Shown here in pieces: positions 46,030 to 55,843 of a stretch of DNA of 58,604 bases. This stretch comes from Pseudoselenomonas ruminantium (GTDB lineage Bacteria > Bacillota > Negativicutes > Selenomonadales > Selenomonadaceae), in contig NZ_FOQK01000021.1 in NCBI RefSeq assembly GCF_900113715.1, forward strand, positions 1 through 58,604. The letters run 5' to 3'. A program made the translations under genes and the position numbers. Position 1 is the stretch's first letter, and the number at the start of each line of letters is the position of its first letter. The notes beneath the pieces are model-generated. The model was not told the DNA's origin. It ran no database searches and worked only from the letters and a program-made list of their open reading frames with translations.

Positions 46030-47376
46030 CTATGAGAGCCCCGTATGCAGGCGCAAGCTCCGGGCCTGCAGCCAGCGGTAGACGGCCACGCAGATGACCA
46101 CCGATACCACCGAGCCCAGGCAGGTTGCCAGGCCCATCGGCAGCAGGGTGTCCGGATACCAGACCGAGGCAAGATACGCCAACGGTATCCGCGCTGTGAC
46201 AATGGCGATGACATTATGCAGGAACGAAAATTCCGAGCGGCCGCAAGCGCAGAAGTACCCGCTGAACGCAAAATGCAGGCCGGCAAAAATGCAATCGAAG
46301 ATATAGCCCTGCAGGTAAGCCGCACCAGCGGTGATGACCGCTGCATCCAGCGTGAACCAGCCGACGACCGCCGCGGCCGTGAACTGTGTGACCGCAGATA
46401 CTGCCACACCAAAGACCGCACAGATGACGAGGGCATACCAGAGGGTCTGCCGCGCCCGCGCGCTCTTCCCCGCCCCAATATTCTGTGCGCCCAGAGCCGA
46501 TACCGTCGCCAGCATCGCCGAGGGCACGAGGAACACGAAGCTGATGAACTTCTCGACGATGCCGACTGCCGCCGCATCGGTGAGCCCGCGCATATTGGCG
46601 ATGACCGTGATAACGAGGAACGAAATCTGGATAAAGCCATCCTGCAAGGCTACGGGCACGCCGATGCGCAGGATGCTGCCAAGGACCTGCCATTCAGGCC
46701 GCCAGGCGGACCGGTCAATTTCCACGGCCCGGGTGCGGCGCATATAGATAAGGGCCACCACCACGCTGACGGCCTGGGAAAGCGTCGTGCCCAGGGCCGC
46801 GCCCACAGGCCCCAGATGCAGCGGCCCCATGAACAGATAGTCGAGCACGATATTGGCACCGCAGGCTATGGCCACGAAATACAGCGGGCGGCGCGAATCC
46901 CCAAGCCCGCGAAAAACCGCGCTGATGATATTGTAGGCCGTGATCAGCGGTATGCCCAGGAAGCACACCCCCAGGTATGCTTCCGTATCGGCTACGGCCG
47001 CCGCAGGCGTCTTCATCCACGCCGCGATCTGACCGGTCAGCAGCAGGCAGCCTGCCGCCAGCAGCACCGACACGCACAAGAACAAGACGGCCGTATTGCC
47101 GATGACTGCCGCACGGCGCGCCCCGTCGCGCGCACCGACAGCCTGCGCAATGCAGACCGTCGTGCCCATCGCCAGCCCCACGATCATGACCGTCAGCATA
47201 TGCATGACCTGACTGCCGATGGCCACGGCCGTGATGCTGGCCGCTCCCTCGAACTGGCCGATGATGAACAGATCCGCCATGCCATAGAGCGTCTGCAGGA
47301 AGTATGAAAAGAAAAACGGCAGTGCAAAAAGGAAAATATTTCGCAGGACACTGCCGGTCGTAAGATTCTTTTCCAA
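46030..47376 (-). CDS. MATE family efflux transporter
   Basis: A 448-residue multidrug/toxin exporter in the inner membrane: GSVLRNIFLFALPFFFSYFLQTLYGMADLFIIGQF in helix 1 and loop, GVGAALGTTLSQ-like GPVGAALGTTLSQAVSV mid-protein, VPVALQDGFIQISFLVITV at the start of the second half. The start is TTG at 47376 with AGGGGGG upstream. Substrate unknown. It has no visible leader element, unlike the MATE gene at 25479. Confidence 0.92.
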   Translation of the reverse strand: MEKNLTTGSVLRNIFLFALPFFFSYFLQTLYGMADLFIIGQFEGAASITAVAIGSQVMHMLTVMIVGLAMGTTVCIAQAVGARDGARRAAVIGNTAVLFLCVSVLLAAGCLLLTGQIAAWMKTPAAAVADTEAYLGVCFLGIPLITAYNIISAVFRGLGDSRRPLYFVAIACGANIVLDYLFMGPLHLGPVGAALGTTLSQAVSVVVALIYMRRTRAVEIDRSAWRPEWQVLGSILRIGVPVALQDGFIQISFLVITVIANMRGLTDAAAVGIVEKFISFVFLVPSAMLATVSALGAQNIGAGKSARARQTLWYALVICAVFGVAVSAVTQFTAAAVVGWFTLDAAVITAGAAYLQGYIFDCIFAGLHFAFSGYFCACGRSEFSFLHNVIAIVTARIPLAYLASVWYPDTLLPMGLATCLGSVVSVVICVAVYRWLQARSLRLHTGLS

Positions 47377-47436
47377 ATAAATCCCCCCTGCTATATTAAA
47401 CACTGCCCCCGCCGAATAGTCAATAGGACAACAAAA

Positions 47437-47463
47437 GCCCGCCAGGGGCAACCCCTGGCGGGC
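47437..47463 (-). terminator. terminator of panB
   Basis: GCCCGCCAGGGG and CCCCTGGCGGGC with a three-base loop, followed by TTTTGTTG on the minus strand. Confidence 0.85.
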
Positions 47464-47490
47464 GGTACCTTCACACCATGCGCCTTGCTG

Positions 47491-48318
47491 TCAATACAAG
47501 CGCTCCATGACATCATCGTCAATCTTGAACGAGTGGGACGCATCGGGGAATGTCCCCGCCTTGACCTCTTCATCATAGGCCTTGAACGCGGCCTGCATCT
47601 TCTCGCCGAGCTCGGCAAAATGCTTGACAAACTTCGGCGTGTAGTCGCTGAACAGGCCCAGCATATCCTGATAGACGAGAATCTGCCCGTCGCAGCCCTC
47701 GCCAGCGCCAATGCCGATCGTCGGAATATCAAGTTTTGCGGTAATCAATGCCGCCAGCTTTGCCGGCACGCATTCGAGCACCACGGCAAAGGCACCAGCT
47801 GCCTGTACGGCCAATGCATCTTCGATCATCTGCCGGGCAGCCTCCTCGCTCTTGCCCTGCACGCGGTTGCCGCCAAACGCATTGACCGACTGCGGCGTCA
47901 TGCCCAGATGGGCCATGACCGGGATGCCCGCCGACGTGATAGCCTTGATCTGCGGGCAGACTGTGGCGCCGCCCTCAAGCTTTACGGCATTGCCACGGCC
48001 TTCCTTCATCAGGCGGCCCGCATTCATCACGGCCTGCTCGATTGATACCTGATACGACATGAACGGCATATCGATGACGACCATCGTATCATGGCAGCCG
48101 CGGGAAACGGCACGGCCAAAGGTGATCATATCCTCCATCGTGACCGAGAGCGTATCGGGAAGCCCGAGCATGACATTGCCGAGCGAATCGCCGACCAGCA
48201 CCGCATTGATGCCCGCTGCCTCCTCGAGCTTGGCCGTCGAATAATCGTAACAGGTCAGCATCGAGATTTTCTCGCCCTGCGCCTTCATCTTGGCAAAAGT
48301 TGCTACGGTGTTCTTCAT
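47491..48318 (-). CDS. panB: 3-methyl-2-oxobutanoate hydroxymethyltransferase
   Basis: First step of pantothenate synthesis: forms ketopantoate from alpha-ketoisovalerate and 5,10-methylenetetrahydrofolate. The 275-residue TIM-barrel protein shows [47 protein letters not shown] and the C-terminal [19 protein letters not shown]. The ATG at 48318 is chosen eight bases after AAAGGA. It follows the PanG-like reductase gene immediately. Confidence 0.95.
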   Translation of the reverse strand: MKNTVATFAKMKAQGEKISMLTCYDYSTAKLEEAAGINAVLVGDSLGNVMLGLPDTLSVTMEDMITFGRAVSRGCHDTMVVIDMPFMSYQVSIEQAVMNAGRLMKEGRGNAVKLEGGATVCPQIKAITSAGIPVMAHLGMTPQSVNAFGGNRVQGKSEEAARQMIEDALAVQAAGAFAVVLECVPAKLAALITAKLDIPTIGIGAGEGCDGQILVYQDMLGLFSDYTPKFVKHFAELGEKMQAAFKAYDEEVKAGTFPDASHSFKIDDDVMERLY

Positions 48319-48323
48319 TGGAA

Positions 48324-49199
48324 TCATCCTTTCTGTCGGAGCCTTGCGGTCTCCGCATCGATAAACGTCTGGATGGACTGGTAATCACGCGCAGGATGCT
48401 TCTGCCTGGCGATGCGCAGCAAGCGCGCCGACAGCAGCAGGTACAGCAATCTGTCATCATCATCCGGCAGCGTTTTTAAATGCTTTTTCACCGTGCCCAG
48501 GTCAGCGCGCTCCACGGGGCCGGTAAGTGCCGCCACCGGGCCAGCTTCAGCCACATGGCGCGCATTGCCGAGAAACAGCGGGCCAAGTGCCGCCCGCGCA
48601 TTCTCAGGCGTAAAGCCGCAGTCTTCGAGCAGCTGCTGGCTTTGCGCAAAGAGCGCTGCCACCTGATTGCTCGCAATCGCGGCCGCACAGTGGTACTTAG
48701 CCTTGGCTTCCGCCGCGATTGGCTGCACATGCAGGCCGGCACGCGTAAGCCATGCCTGCATCTCTGCAAATCTGGCCGCCGTTCCCTCAAGCGTAAAAAA
48801 AACATCCGCCAGCTCACGGTAAGAAGTCTTGCGACTGCTGACCGCAACCAGCGGATGAACGGCGAAACCTGCGGCTCCGCGCTGCTCGATATCGGGAAAG
48901 GCTGACGCAGCTGTCAGCGCCCCGCTGCAATGACAAATGATCTTTCCTTGGATTGGCTGCTGGCACACTGCCGCATAGGCTGCGGCTATGGCCCCATCGG
49001 GAACAGTCAGGAACAGCACATCACTAGCTTTGACCAGCTCGCTTCGATTCCCGTAAGCGTCTGATGCCGTAAATGCTGCTGCCTCCGCGGCAGACTGAAA
49101 CGTCCGGCTGTAATAGCCTGCGAGCGCAAATCCCTGCTCGTGGAAATACTTCCCTAACGAAAAGCCGACCTTGCCGGCTCCGATAAAACCAATCTTCAT
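48324..49199 (-). CDS. Rossmann/DUF2520 protein, probable ketopantoate reductase (PanG-like)
   Basis: A 291-residue protein with an N-terminal Rossmann domain ([19 protein letters not shown]), a [13 protein letters not shown] segment, [11 protein letters not shown], and the C-terminal DUF2520 helical domain ([37 protein letters not shown]). PanG, the alternative ketopantoate reductase found in Francisella and some Firmicutes, belongs to this type as I recall. Adjacency to panB supports that role; panE is not seen here. The start at 49199 follows GAGGTG by six bases. Confidence 0.82.
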   Translation of the reverse strand: MKIGFIGAGKVGFSLGKYFHEQGFALAGYYSRTFQSAAEAAAFTASDAYGNRSELVKASDVLFLTVPDGAIAAAYAAVCQQPIQGKIICHCSGALTAASAFPDIEQRGAAGFAVHPLVAVSSRKTSYRELADVFFTLEGTAARFAEMQAWLTRAGLHVQPIAAEAKAKYHCAAAIASNQVAALFAQSQQLLEDCGFTPENARAALGPLFLGNARHVAEAGPVAALTGPVERADLGTVKKHLKTLPDDDDRLLYLLLSARLLRIARQKHPARDYQSIQTFIDAETARLRQKG

Positions 49200-49338
49200 A
49201 CTCATCACCTCTTTCGGTGATGCACTGCGCCGTTCCCAGGCGCAAATCCAAGGCTTGCAGTACAGTTTCCTATGCGGAATACCGTCCATCTTTTTTAGGC
49301 TATCACAAGCCTTGCCGTCTGTCAAATCGGACAGTAGC

Positions 49339-51762
49339 TCAGACCCCGCCGATTGAAGACTCCGCGTGAAAGAGATCCGCCAGCGTCTGCAGCAGGAACT
49401 TCGTCTCGATGGGCTTGGCCAGATGGCCATTCATGCCGGCTTTGAGTGCCTCCTGCCGATCCTCTTCAAAGGCATTGGCCGTCATGGCCAGGATGGGAAT
49501 GCCGGCCTTGGCCCCATCGGGCAGCGCGCGGATTTGCCGCGCCGCCTCATAGCCGTTGAGGTTTGGCATCTGGACATCCATGAGTATCAAGTCATAATAA
49601 GCGTCCGGCGCCGCCCGCAGCATATCCACGCAAATCCTGCCATCCGCAGCATGATCGATGAGGATTCCCGCTTCCTGCAGAATGGTCATCGTGATTTCCG
49701 CATTGATTTCATTATCCTCGGCCAGCAGGATGCGCACGCCTTTAAGTGAGCTGACCGCCGCGGCCGGTATCTGCTCGCCGGATATTTCGGCGGCCGCAGC
49801 AAAGCGATGCGGGATGCTGACGATGCAGGTCGTGCCCACGCCCTTCTCGCTCTGCATTTCGATGGTGCCATCCATCAAGGCCACGAGCCGCTTTACGATG
49901 GACATGCCAAGGCCTGTGCCCTCGATCTTGGTGCTCGTCGTGTTGTTCTCACGCGAAAACTCGTCAAACACATGCGGCAGGAAATCCGCCGCCATACCGA
50001 TGCCCGTATCGGTAATCGTCGAGCGGAATAGGCCCCAGCCGGGCTTTGCCGCCGGCAGTTCTTCACAGACCACCATAACACTGCCGCCCGGCTCCGTATA
50101 TTTGCAGGCATTGGAGAGGATATTTAGATATATCTCCCGCAACTTCGTCGTATCGCCATACAAACAAGGATGTTCGACTTTAAGCTCATACGTGACCGTG
50201 ATCTTCCGGGCCTGCATCATATCCTCAAGGACCACATAGAGGCTCGCCGCGAATTCATGGACATTATAGGCCGCCTCCTCCAAGGCCAGCTTGCCCTTTT
50301 CGATGCGCGCCATCTCCAGCACATTGTTGATGATGGATAGCAGTACCTTGCTGGCCTCCTTGATTTTATCCAGATAGCGCTTGCGGCGCGCAGGATCGTC
50401 CTGATATTTCTCGAGCAGGTCGCGAAAGCCCATGATGGCATTCATCGGCGTGCGGATATCATGGCTCATATTGAACAGGAAGTTCGTCTTCGAAGCATTG
50501 GCGGCCTCAGCGACGCGGCGCGCCTCGGCCAGTTCCTTCTGCTTGCGCTGCTCGGCCATGAACATCGACTGCACATCGCGGAACCCGGCGATGAAGCACT
50601 GGCTTCCCGTGGCATTTATATCGCGCGCATAGCAGGCCTGGAAGTGGCACTGCTGCCCATCAAGGTTCTGTCGCGCATAATCGATGCGGTAGACATCATC
50701 GTCAGGAATCTGCCGCAAAAGCTCCGCGATGCTGGTCTGCTGGTACAACCGCTCGCGGTCTTCAGGCACGACAAACGTATCGATATATGCGCGGATGACC
50801 TTTTCATAGCTGACATCCTTGACGCTTGCGAGGACCGCCTTCGTGGTCTGGGAGTTGGCATTGCTGCGCACCAGCGACACGGTATCGAGCGCCGCATCGA
50901 TATACCATACCGAGCTGTACTCACGCGACAGGCCGTTGATCAGCATATTGTACCGTTCCTGCTCCTGGGCGGCTTTGATCTTCTCGCGGACCTCCTGGTC
51001 GATATTCTCAAAGGCACAGACAAGTATCTGCCGCTCCGCCAGCTTCATGATTTTCATGCGGTAATACGTATCTACTCCCTGCGTATGCGTGCGATATACG
51101 TGGAAGATGCACGGTTCGGTTTTGAGCCGTTCCTGCAGATAGTCAAGATTGATAAGCCGCATCATATCGGCGGCATCGTCGGGATGGATAAAAGAATCGA
51201 TATACGTCTTCATCAAGGAACGCGGCGACAGCTTCTCCTTCTGACGGCTCACCACCCACTGCGCGACCTCGTTCATGCGGACAGGCTGCACCGACTGATC
51301 CAAAAGGTTGGCATAGTAGATGGCACTGTAGCTTTCCGCCAAAAGATCCACGGTCTGCTGCATCATCCCTTCATGCTCCTTTTGGCTGTTGATGTCCTCC
51401 AGCGCGAAAATCACCCGCGTGAGGGGATCTGCATCGCCCATGCGGATAAAATCCCCGCGTCCCCAGCCGTGTTCCGCGCAATAGCAAGACAGTGACAGCC
51501 GCTTGTTGCCGCACATGCGCTGCGGCAATGTCTGCAAATCGATGAAACTTTCCACCGGCTGATGCTGCCCGCGCACGGTCGCCTTAGCCATCAAACGCGC
51601 CAGCCTATCCTGCAGCGGCATGTCCGCCTGCAGGACGGCATCCACCTCGCGATTCGCCTTTATGGAATAAATCTTATCCGCTTTGAAATCGATAATCTGT
51701 ACGAACACATATAGCTCTGCCATTGCGGTCAGCGCCTCTTTGCAATCTTCGAGCCAATTCAT
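49339..51762 (-). CDS. hybrid sensor histidine kinase/response regulator
   Basis: An 807-residue cytoplasmic kinase without membrane segments. The first 400 residues contain PAS-like sensor modules, followed by a coiled coil (EQRKQKELAEARRVAEAANASK), the HisKA box FLFNMSHDIRTPMNAIMGF, the ATPase boxes NILSNACKYTEPG and DTGIGM/EGTGLGMSIVKRL, and a receiver domain with ILLAEDNEIN, the phospho-acceptor in DLILMDVQMPNLNG and the lysine in GHLAKPI. No separate output regulator or phosphotransfer protein is adjacent, so its target is unknown. AGAGG precedes the ATG at 51762. Confidence 0.93.
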   Translation of the reverse strand: MNWLEDCKEALTAMAELYVFVQIIDFKADKIYSIKANREVDAVLQADMPLQDRLARLMAKATVRGQHQPVESFIDLQTLPQRMCGNKRLSLSCYCAEHGWGRGDFIRMGDADPLTRVIFALEDINSQKEHEGMMQQTVDLLAESYSAIYYANLLDQSVQPVRMNEVAQWVVSRQKEKLSPRSLMKTYIDSFIHPDDAADMMRLINLDYLQERLKTEPCIFHVYRTHTQGVDTYYRMKIMKLAERQILVCAFENIDQEVREKIKAAQEQERYNMLINGLSREYSSVWYIDAALDTVSLVRSNANSQTTKAVLASVKDVSYEKVIRAYIDTFVVPEDRERLYQQTSIAELLRQIPDDDVYRIDYARQNLDGQQCHFQACYARDINATGSQCFIAGFRDVQSMFMAEQRKQKELAEARRVAEAANASKTNFLFNMSHDIRTPMNAIMGFRDLLEKYQDDPARRKRYLDKIKEASKVLLSIINNVLEMARIEKGKLALEEAAYNVHEFAASLYVVLEDMMQARKITVTYELKVEHPCLYGDTTKLREIYLNILSNACKYTEPGGSVMVVCEELPAAKPGWGLFRSTITDTGIGMAADFLPHVFDEFSRENNTTSTKIEGTGLGMSIVKRLVALMDGTIEMQSEKGVGTTCIVSIPHRFAAAAEISGEQIPAAAVSSLKGVRILLAEDNEINAEITMTILQEAGILIDHAADGRICVDMLRAAPDAYYDLILMDVQMPNLNGYEAARQIRALPDGAKAGIPILAMTANAFEEDRQEALKAGMNGHLAKPIETKFLLQTLADLFHAESSIGGV

Positions 51763-51865
51763 GATAAGCCTCTCTTTGCTATGCCGGTTTCCCATTGTTA
51801 CCGTATAGTATTCGTGACTGCTGGCAAAAATCCTGTCTTATACGGCTGCATTGTCACTTCCATGA

Positions 51866-51897
51866 CAAAAAAATTGACTGGTCATTTGACCAGTCAA
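51866..51897 (-). terminator. terminator of the YeiH gene
   Basis: Minus strand TTGACTGGTCA and TGACCAGTCAA, then TTTTTTT. The stem is built from two copies of the TTGAC-NN-GTCAA palindrome found elsewhere in the window. Confidence 0.75.
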
Positions 51898-51916
51898 AAA
51901 TTCTTTGTTTTGCGAT

Positions 51917-52960
51917 TTACCAGATGCCCAGAAAATGCTGCATGATGAGGCTCACGAGTGTGATGGCTGCCCAGCAGCAGGCACCGAGCAGGATGGGCCT
52001 GCCCCCCGATTGGACGAGCTTGACGATATCGCTGTTGAGGCCGATGGCCGCCATCGCCATGACGATGAGGAATTTCGCTAGCTCCTTGAGCGGTGCAAAG
52101 ACTTCGCCGCTTACCCCAAGCTGCAGGCAGGCTGTCGTAAATACTGCCGCCAGCAAAAAATACAGGATAAACTTGGGAAGCACCCGCCAGAAGCTGAACG
52201 TGGCCAGCGAGCCGCCCTGCGCCTTTGCCGCCTCTTTGCGTGCAACGACGAATGCCAGCAGCATGGTCACGGGAATGATGGCCAGGGCCCGCGTCAGCTT
52301 GACGGTCACGGCCTCGTCGAGAGTCTGGGTGCCCAGGCCCCACATGCTGTCCCAAGTGGCCGCCGCAGCCGTTACAGACGAAGTATCGTTGATGGCCGTC
52401 CCCGCAAAGATGCCAAAGGCTTCGCCAGCCGTCGTGTCAAAGCCCAACAGATGGCCAAGGATTGGAAACAGCAGCGCGGCCAGCGCATTGAACAAAAAGA
52501 TGACGGCGACCGACTGCGCTACCTCATTGCTGTCCGCCTTGACGACAGGCGCCGCCGCAGCGATTGCCGAGCCGCCGCAAATGGAGGAGCCGACACCGAT
52601 CAGCGCGGCCGTGTTGCGCGAAATCCGCAGCAGGCGCATGAGCACCCAGGCCACCACCAACGAAGCCGTGATGGTGCTTACGATAATCGGCAGCGAAAAC
52701 AGCCCCGTCTGGATGATGACACCAAGGTTCATCCCAAAGCCCAGCAGCACGACAGCCGACTGCAGCACCACCTTGGACGTCCAGCTGATGCCCCCTTGGG
52801 CGCGGCCATGGTCCTTCCAGACCGCAGCAATAAGCATGCCGGCCAGGATGGCAAGGACAGCACCGCCCACCACGGGGAAATGCTGTCCCAGCAGCCAGGC
52901 TGGCAGTGCAATGAGAAAACAGATTATGATACCGAGTGAATTATTTTGCAAGAATGTCAT
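51917..52960 (-). CDS. YeiH/UPF0324-family putative sulfate exporter
   Basis: A 347-residue inner-membrane protein with about ten helices, characteristic ALLGFGMNLG-type helix (QSAVVLLGFGMNLGVIIQTGL), GVGSSICGGSAIAAAAPVV and FGIFAGTAINDTSSVTAAAATW. The family is annotated as predicted sulfate or sulfite exporter, and members often respond to CysB- or YeiE-like regulators. It is divergent from a LysR gene at 53105, its likely regulator. GAGGTG precedes the ATG at 52960. Confidence 0.88.
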   Translation of the reverse strand: MTFLQNNSLGIIICFLIALPAWLLGQHFPVVGGAVLAILAGMLIAAVWKDHGRAQGGISWTSKVVLQSAVVLLGFGMNLGVIIQTGLFSLPIIVSTITASLVVAWVLMRLLRISRNTAALIGVGSSICGGSAIAAAAPVVKADSNEVAQSVAVIFLFNALAALLFPILGHLLGFDTTAGEAFGIFAGTAINDTSSVTAAAATWDSMWGLGTQTLDEAVTVKLTRALAIIPVTMLLAFVVARKEAAKAQGGSLATFSFWRVLPKFILYFLLAAVFTTACLQLGVSGEVFAPLKELAKFLIVMAMAAIGLNSDIVKLVQSGGRPILLGACCWAAITLVSLIMQHFLGIW

Positions 52961-53104
52961 GATACACCTCAAAACAGGCCTTTGATTTCAGCTGATGTCC
53001 TGTATTATAAAAAGATTTCTCAAAAATGTAAAATTATATGTTATGATGTACCTATAACATAATCTTATCGATACCTGCACATCCCCACAGAAAGGAGGAG
53101 GCCA

Positions 53105-53992
53105 TTGCTCGATTTCCGCATCAAGACATTCCTCTGCGTCTGCCAGACCATGAACTACACACAGGCCGCCAAGCTCCTAAATATCACTCAGCCCGCCGTC
53201 TCACAGCACATCCGCTTTTTGGAAGACTATTATCAGATCAAGGCCTTCCGCTATGCCAACAAGAAGCTTGAGCTCACTGCCGCCGGCAGGATACTCTACG
53301 AGCGCTGCAAGACCATGGAGAACGACGAGGTCGCTCTCTCCGCGGAGCTCCTCAGCAGCCAGTCCGGCATCCGCACGCTGTCCCTCGGCGTCACGATGAC
53401 CGTTGGCGAGTATGCCATCATATCGCCGCTGGCCGCCTATCAGCTGGCGCATCCTGGCATCAACATCCGGCTGCGCTTCGGCAACACCCAGGAGCTTCTG
53501 GCCCAGCTGACTGCCGGCCGCATCCAGATGGCCCTGGTCGAGGGCTACTTCCCGCCCCAGGACTACTTCTGCCGCCCTTACAGCACCGAGCCCTATATCG
53601 GCGTCTGTGCCAGCAGCCACGTTTTCCCCTCCGGCGAGCCCTCCACCTTCCACGATCTGCTCGGGGAGCGCCTGCTGCTGCGGGAGAAGGGCTCCGGCAC
53701 ACGGGAAATCCTCGAGCGCAATCTGGCCCTGCATGGCCTCAAGACCACAGACTTCATCCACAACATGGAAGTCGAAAACATGCACACCATCATTGGCCTG
53801 CTCACCCATGACTGCGGCATTTCCTTTCTCTACCGCCGCGCCGTGCAGGCAGAATTAGCCAGTGGCCGCCTGCGGGAAATCCCGCTCAAGAACTTTTCCA
53901 TGGAACATGACTTCACCTTCATCTGGGAAAAGGACAGCATCTATACCGCTGAATATCAGCAGATCTGTCAAGAGCTAAGCAGCACTCCTTGA
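53105..53992 (+). CDS. LysR-family transcriptional regulator (YeiE/CysL-like)
   Basis: A 295-residue activator: N-terminal winged helix-turn-helix (MNYTQAAKLLNITQPAVSQHIRFLE), then a periplasmic-binding-like effector domain from about residue 90. The start is TTG at 53105 with GGAGGAGG upstream. It is divergent from the YeiH transporter gene with 144 bases between, the usual LysR-target layout, so it likely activates yeiH. The effector is probably a sulphur compound by analogy; not shown by sequence. Confidence 0.9.
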   Translation: MLDFRIKTFLCVCQTMNYTQAAKLLNITQPAVSQHIRFLEDYYQIKAFRYANKKLELTAAGRILYERCKTMENDEVALSAELLSSQSGIRTLSLGVTMTVGEYAIISPLAAYQLAHPGINIRLRFGNTQELLAQLTAGRIQMALVEGYFPPQDYFCRPYSTEPYIGVCASSHVFPSGEPSTFHDLLGERLLLREKGSGTREILERNLALHGLKTTDFIHNMEVENMHTIIGLLTHDCGISFLYRRAVQAELASGRLREIPLKNFSMEHDFTFIWEKDSIYTAEYQQICQELSSTP

Positions 53993-54042
53993 GTTTTTCG
54001 CCTATTCTTTTTATAAACTATCAACAAACCGAGGTGCTATCT

Positions 54043-54432
54043 ATGTCCACAGTTATTCTTATCCTGCTTATCATCATCAGCCTGCTGTTCGCAGTCGAAA
54101 TGCGCCACTCACTGCGGCGCTCCGCTGAATCCTATCGCCTGATCCAGGCCTACCGCGACGACCTGCAGAATCCAAAGCTCATCACCGAAATCTACACCTA
54201 CTGCCAGCAGGACTACAAGCTGCGCCGCATCATGAAGAAACACCAGGTAACCGAAGCGGACATCCGCAGCATCTACCAGAAACTCCTGACCTGGGGCAAC
54301 TTCCACAAAGGCCATCGCTTCGTCCCCATCACTTCGTTCTTCTACGCCTGCACGCTCAAATACCTCGTCACCCATAAAGACGGTGACGCCAAAGCGCTGA
54401 CGATGCGCTGCATGAATTTCCTGCATATATAA
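54043..54432 (+). CDS. small membrane-anchored protein of unknown function
   Basis: A 129-residue protein with one N-terminal membrane helix (TVILILLIIISLLFAVEM) and a basic, helical cytoplasmic part (YQKLLTWGNFHKGHRFVPITSFF). I do not recognise the family. The ATG at 54043 has GAGGTG upstream. It follows the LysR gene by 50 bases and ends in a terminator, so the two are likely one transcript. Confidence 0.7.
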   Translation: MSTVILILLIIISLLFAVEMRHSLRRSAESYRLIQAYRDDLQNPKLITEIYTYCQQDYKLRRIMKKHQVTEADIRSIYQKLLTWGNFHKGHRFVPITSFFYACTLKYLVTHKDGDAKALTMRCMNFLHI

Positions 54433-54499
54433 AGAACAGGTATGCAGGTGCGTCCGCCCCTTATTGGTGGGCGAGTGGCGGCTACTTGTTCTTTTTTTA
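54431..54499 (+). terminator. terminator after the small membrane protein
   Basis: AAAGAACAGGTA pairs with TACTTGTTCTTT, with an inner GC-rich hairpin around TTATTGG, followed by TTTTTTT. Confidence 0.75.
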
Positions 54500-54594
54500 T
54501 GTCAATATTAATCACTTCTTCCTTCTAAAACAAAAAGAGAGCACATCTGATGATATGCCCTCTGGCTATGTCTTAGCCTATATCGCTATTATTT

Positions 54595-54760
54595 ACCTTT
54601 TGCTGCCATAAAATTTGCGTTTGCTGCCATAGAATCTACATTTTCTGCTATAGTAATTTTATGACCACCACCGATAGGGAGTTTTCCGATAGGGAGTTTC
54701 ATTTGTGTTTCATCTATATTTGCTGCCATAGAATTTGCATTACTGTCATGACAACCAGGA
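54595..54760. repeat. degenerate short repeats in a gene-free stretch
   Basis: In the 54500-54900 gap TTTGCTGCCATAGAATTTGC-like units occur at about 54598, 54617 and 54723, with a weaker copy near 54641, and CGATAGGGAGTTT occurs twice in tandem near 54682-54710. A minus-strand open frame through here encodes matching MAAN repeats but has no supporting start site. I see no recognisable gene. Confidence 0.5.
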
Positions 54761-54805
54761 CGAGGACGAGGAAAAATAGGAAGCGATGCTTGGGATTGAT
54801 AATAA

Positions 54806-54841
54806 AAACCATTCTGCCTAGTAAATGGCAAAATGGTTTTA
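54806..54841. terminator. terminator-like hairpin beyond the radical SAM genes
   Basis: AAAACCATT and AATGGTTTT flank partly paired TGCC/GGCA, with A/T-rich sequence on both sides. It lies about 80 bases after the last radical SAM gene and could end that transcript. Confidence 0.55.
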
Positions 54842-54919
54842 TTATTCTCCCTTTTTACAAAAGTGTTTCTATATGCACAAACTTGAAGTTGTGCGATTAA
54901 CTTCCGGTTTATTCTTCCA

Positions 54920-55843
54920 TCAAGGATTATGTATTACATTTCTCTTTCCACTATTGGCAGTTCCTCTTACTTCTTCGTGGTAAAAGTAATCTACGATTGT
55001 TGGATGTCCTTTCTCTACTCTCTCATACGGAGTTTCATTATCAACAAACCTGCAATCATACTTTTTAGCCAGCTCTTCTGCTTTCTTTTCCAGCGCTTCA
55101 AAATAGCTGCGGTTCTTTTTGTTATAAATTTCGTCATACAGCGGCACCAGATCCGGATGTTTATCGGAAATGTATTTCATGATATCTGCCTTAAAACCTC
55201 CGCGAAGATTCAGATTCTCAAGCCATACAAGGTCACACTGATCTTTTGTCCTGTCTATGATTGCTTCTATATCCGTAATCCCCGGGAACACGGGTGAAAT
55301 GAAGCAAATTGTACGAATGCCTGCCGCATATACCTCTTTCATTGCAGCAAGCCTTCTTTCTATGCTTACTGCCGCATCCATATCATCTTTAAACTCTTCA
55401 TCGAGAGTATTGATTGACCATGATACTGTAAGTCTGCTATTTTCATTGATCTCTTTTAGCAGATCCAGATCTCTTAGTACAAGGTCTGACTTTGTGCAGA
55501 TAAGTATGTCCGCACCACTGTCTTTTAGTTCTTCCAGAAGTCTTCTTGTATTTTTATATGTTTTCTCTAGCGGATTATAACCATCCGTAACTGTTCCAAT
55601 GATCACCTTCTGGCCGGCATACTTCTTTGGATTCTTTATTTCAGGCCAGTCTTTCACATCCATGAAAGTTCCCCATTCCTCCGTATGCCCTGTAAAGCGT
55701 TTCATAAAAGATGCGTAGCAGTATTTACAGGCATGGGGACACCCCACATAGGGATTCACCGAATATCCTCCAATAGGAGTATTCGATTTTGTCATTACAC
55801 TTTTTGTTTCTATATGATTTACTTTGATTTCTGGTTGTTCCAT
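54920..55843 (-). CDS. radical SAM mobile pair protein B (SplB-like)
   Basis: A 307-residue radical SAM enzyme with the 4Fe-4S motif CPHACKYCY near residue 35 and a spore-photoproduct-lyase-like barrel (KVIIGTVTDGYNPLEKTY, SADILICTKSD-type strand, LTVSWSINTLDEEF). Its substrate is unknown. It overlaps the second radical SAM gene by 25 bases, in the MarR-A-B arrangement that databases call the radical SAM mobile pair. The segment is AT-richer than its neighbours. Confidence 0.85.
   Translation of the reverse strand: MEQPEIKVNHIETKSVMTKSNTPIGGYSVNPYVGCPHACKYCYASFMKRFTGHTEEWGTFMDVKDWPEIKNPKKYAGQKVIIGTVTDGYNPLEKTYKNTRRLLEELKDSGADILICTKSDLVLRDLDLLKEINENSRLTVSWSINTLDEEFKDDMDAAVSIERRLAAMKEVYAAGIRTICFISPVFPGITDIEAIIDRTKDQCDLVWLENLNLRGGFKADIMKYISDKHPDLVPLYDEIYNKKNRSYFEALEKKAEELAKKYDCRFVDNETPYERVEKGHPTIVDYFYHEEVRGTANSGKRNVIHNP

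Noticed and set aside
46017-46640. Long upstream extension of the deformylase frame
   Set aside because: It is Ser/Arg-rich shadow of the MATE gene; a good ribosome binding site supports the ATG at 46016.
54589-54831. Minus-strand open frame of 80 codons
   Set aside because: No ribosome binding site, repeats dominate, and a terminator-like hairpin lies inside it.
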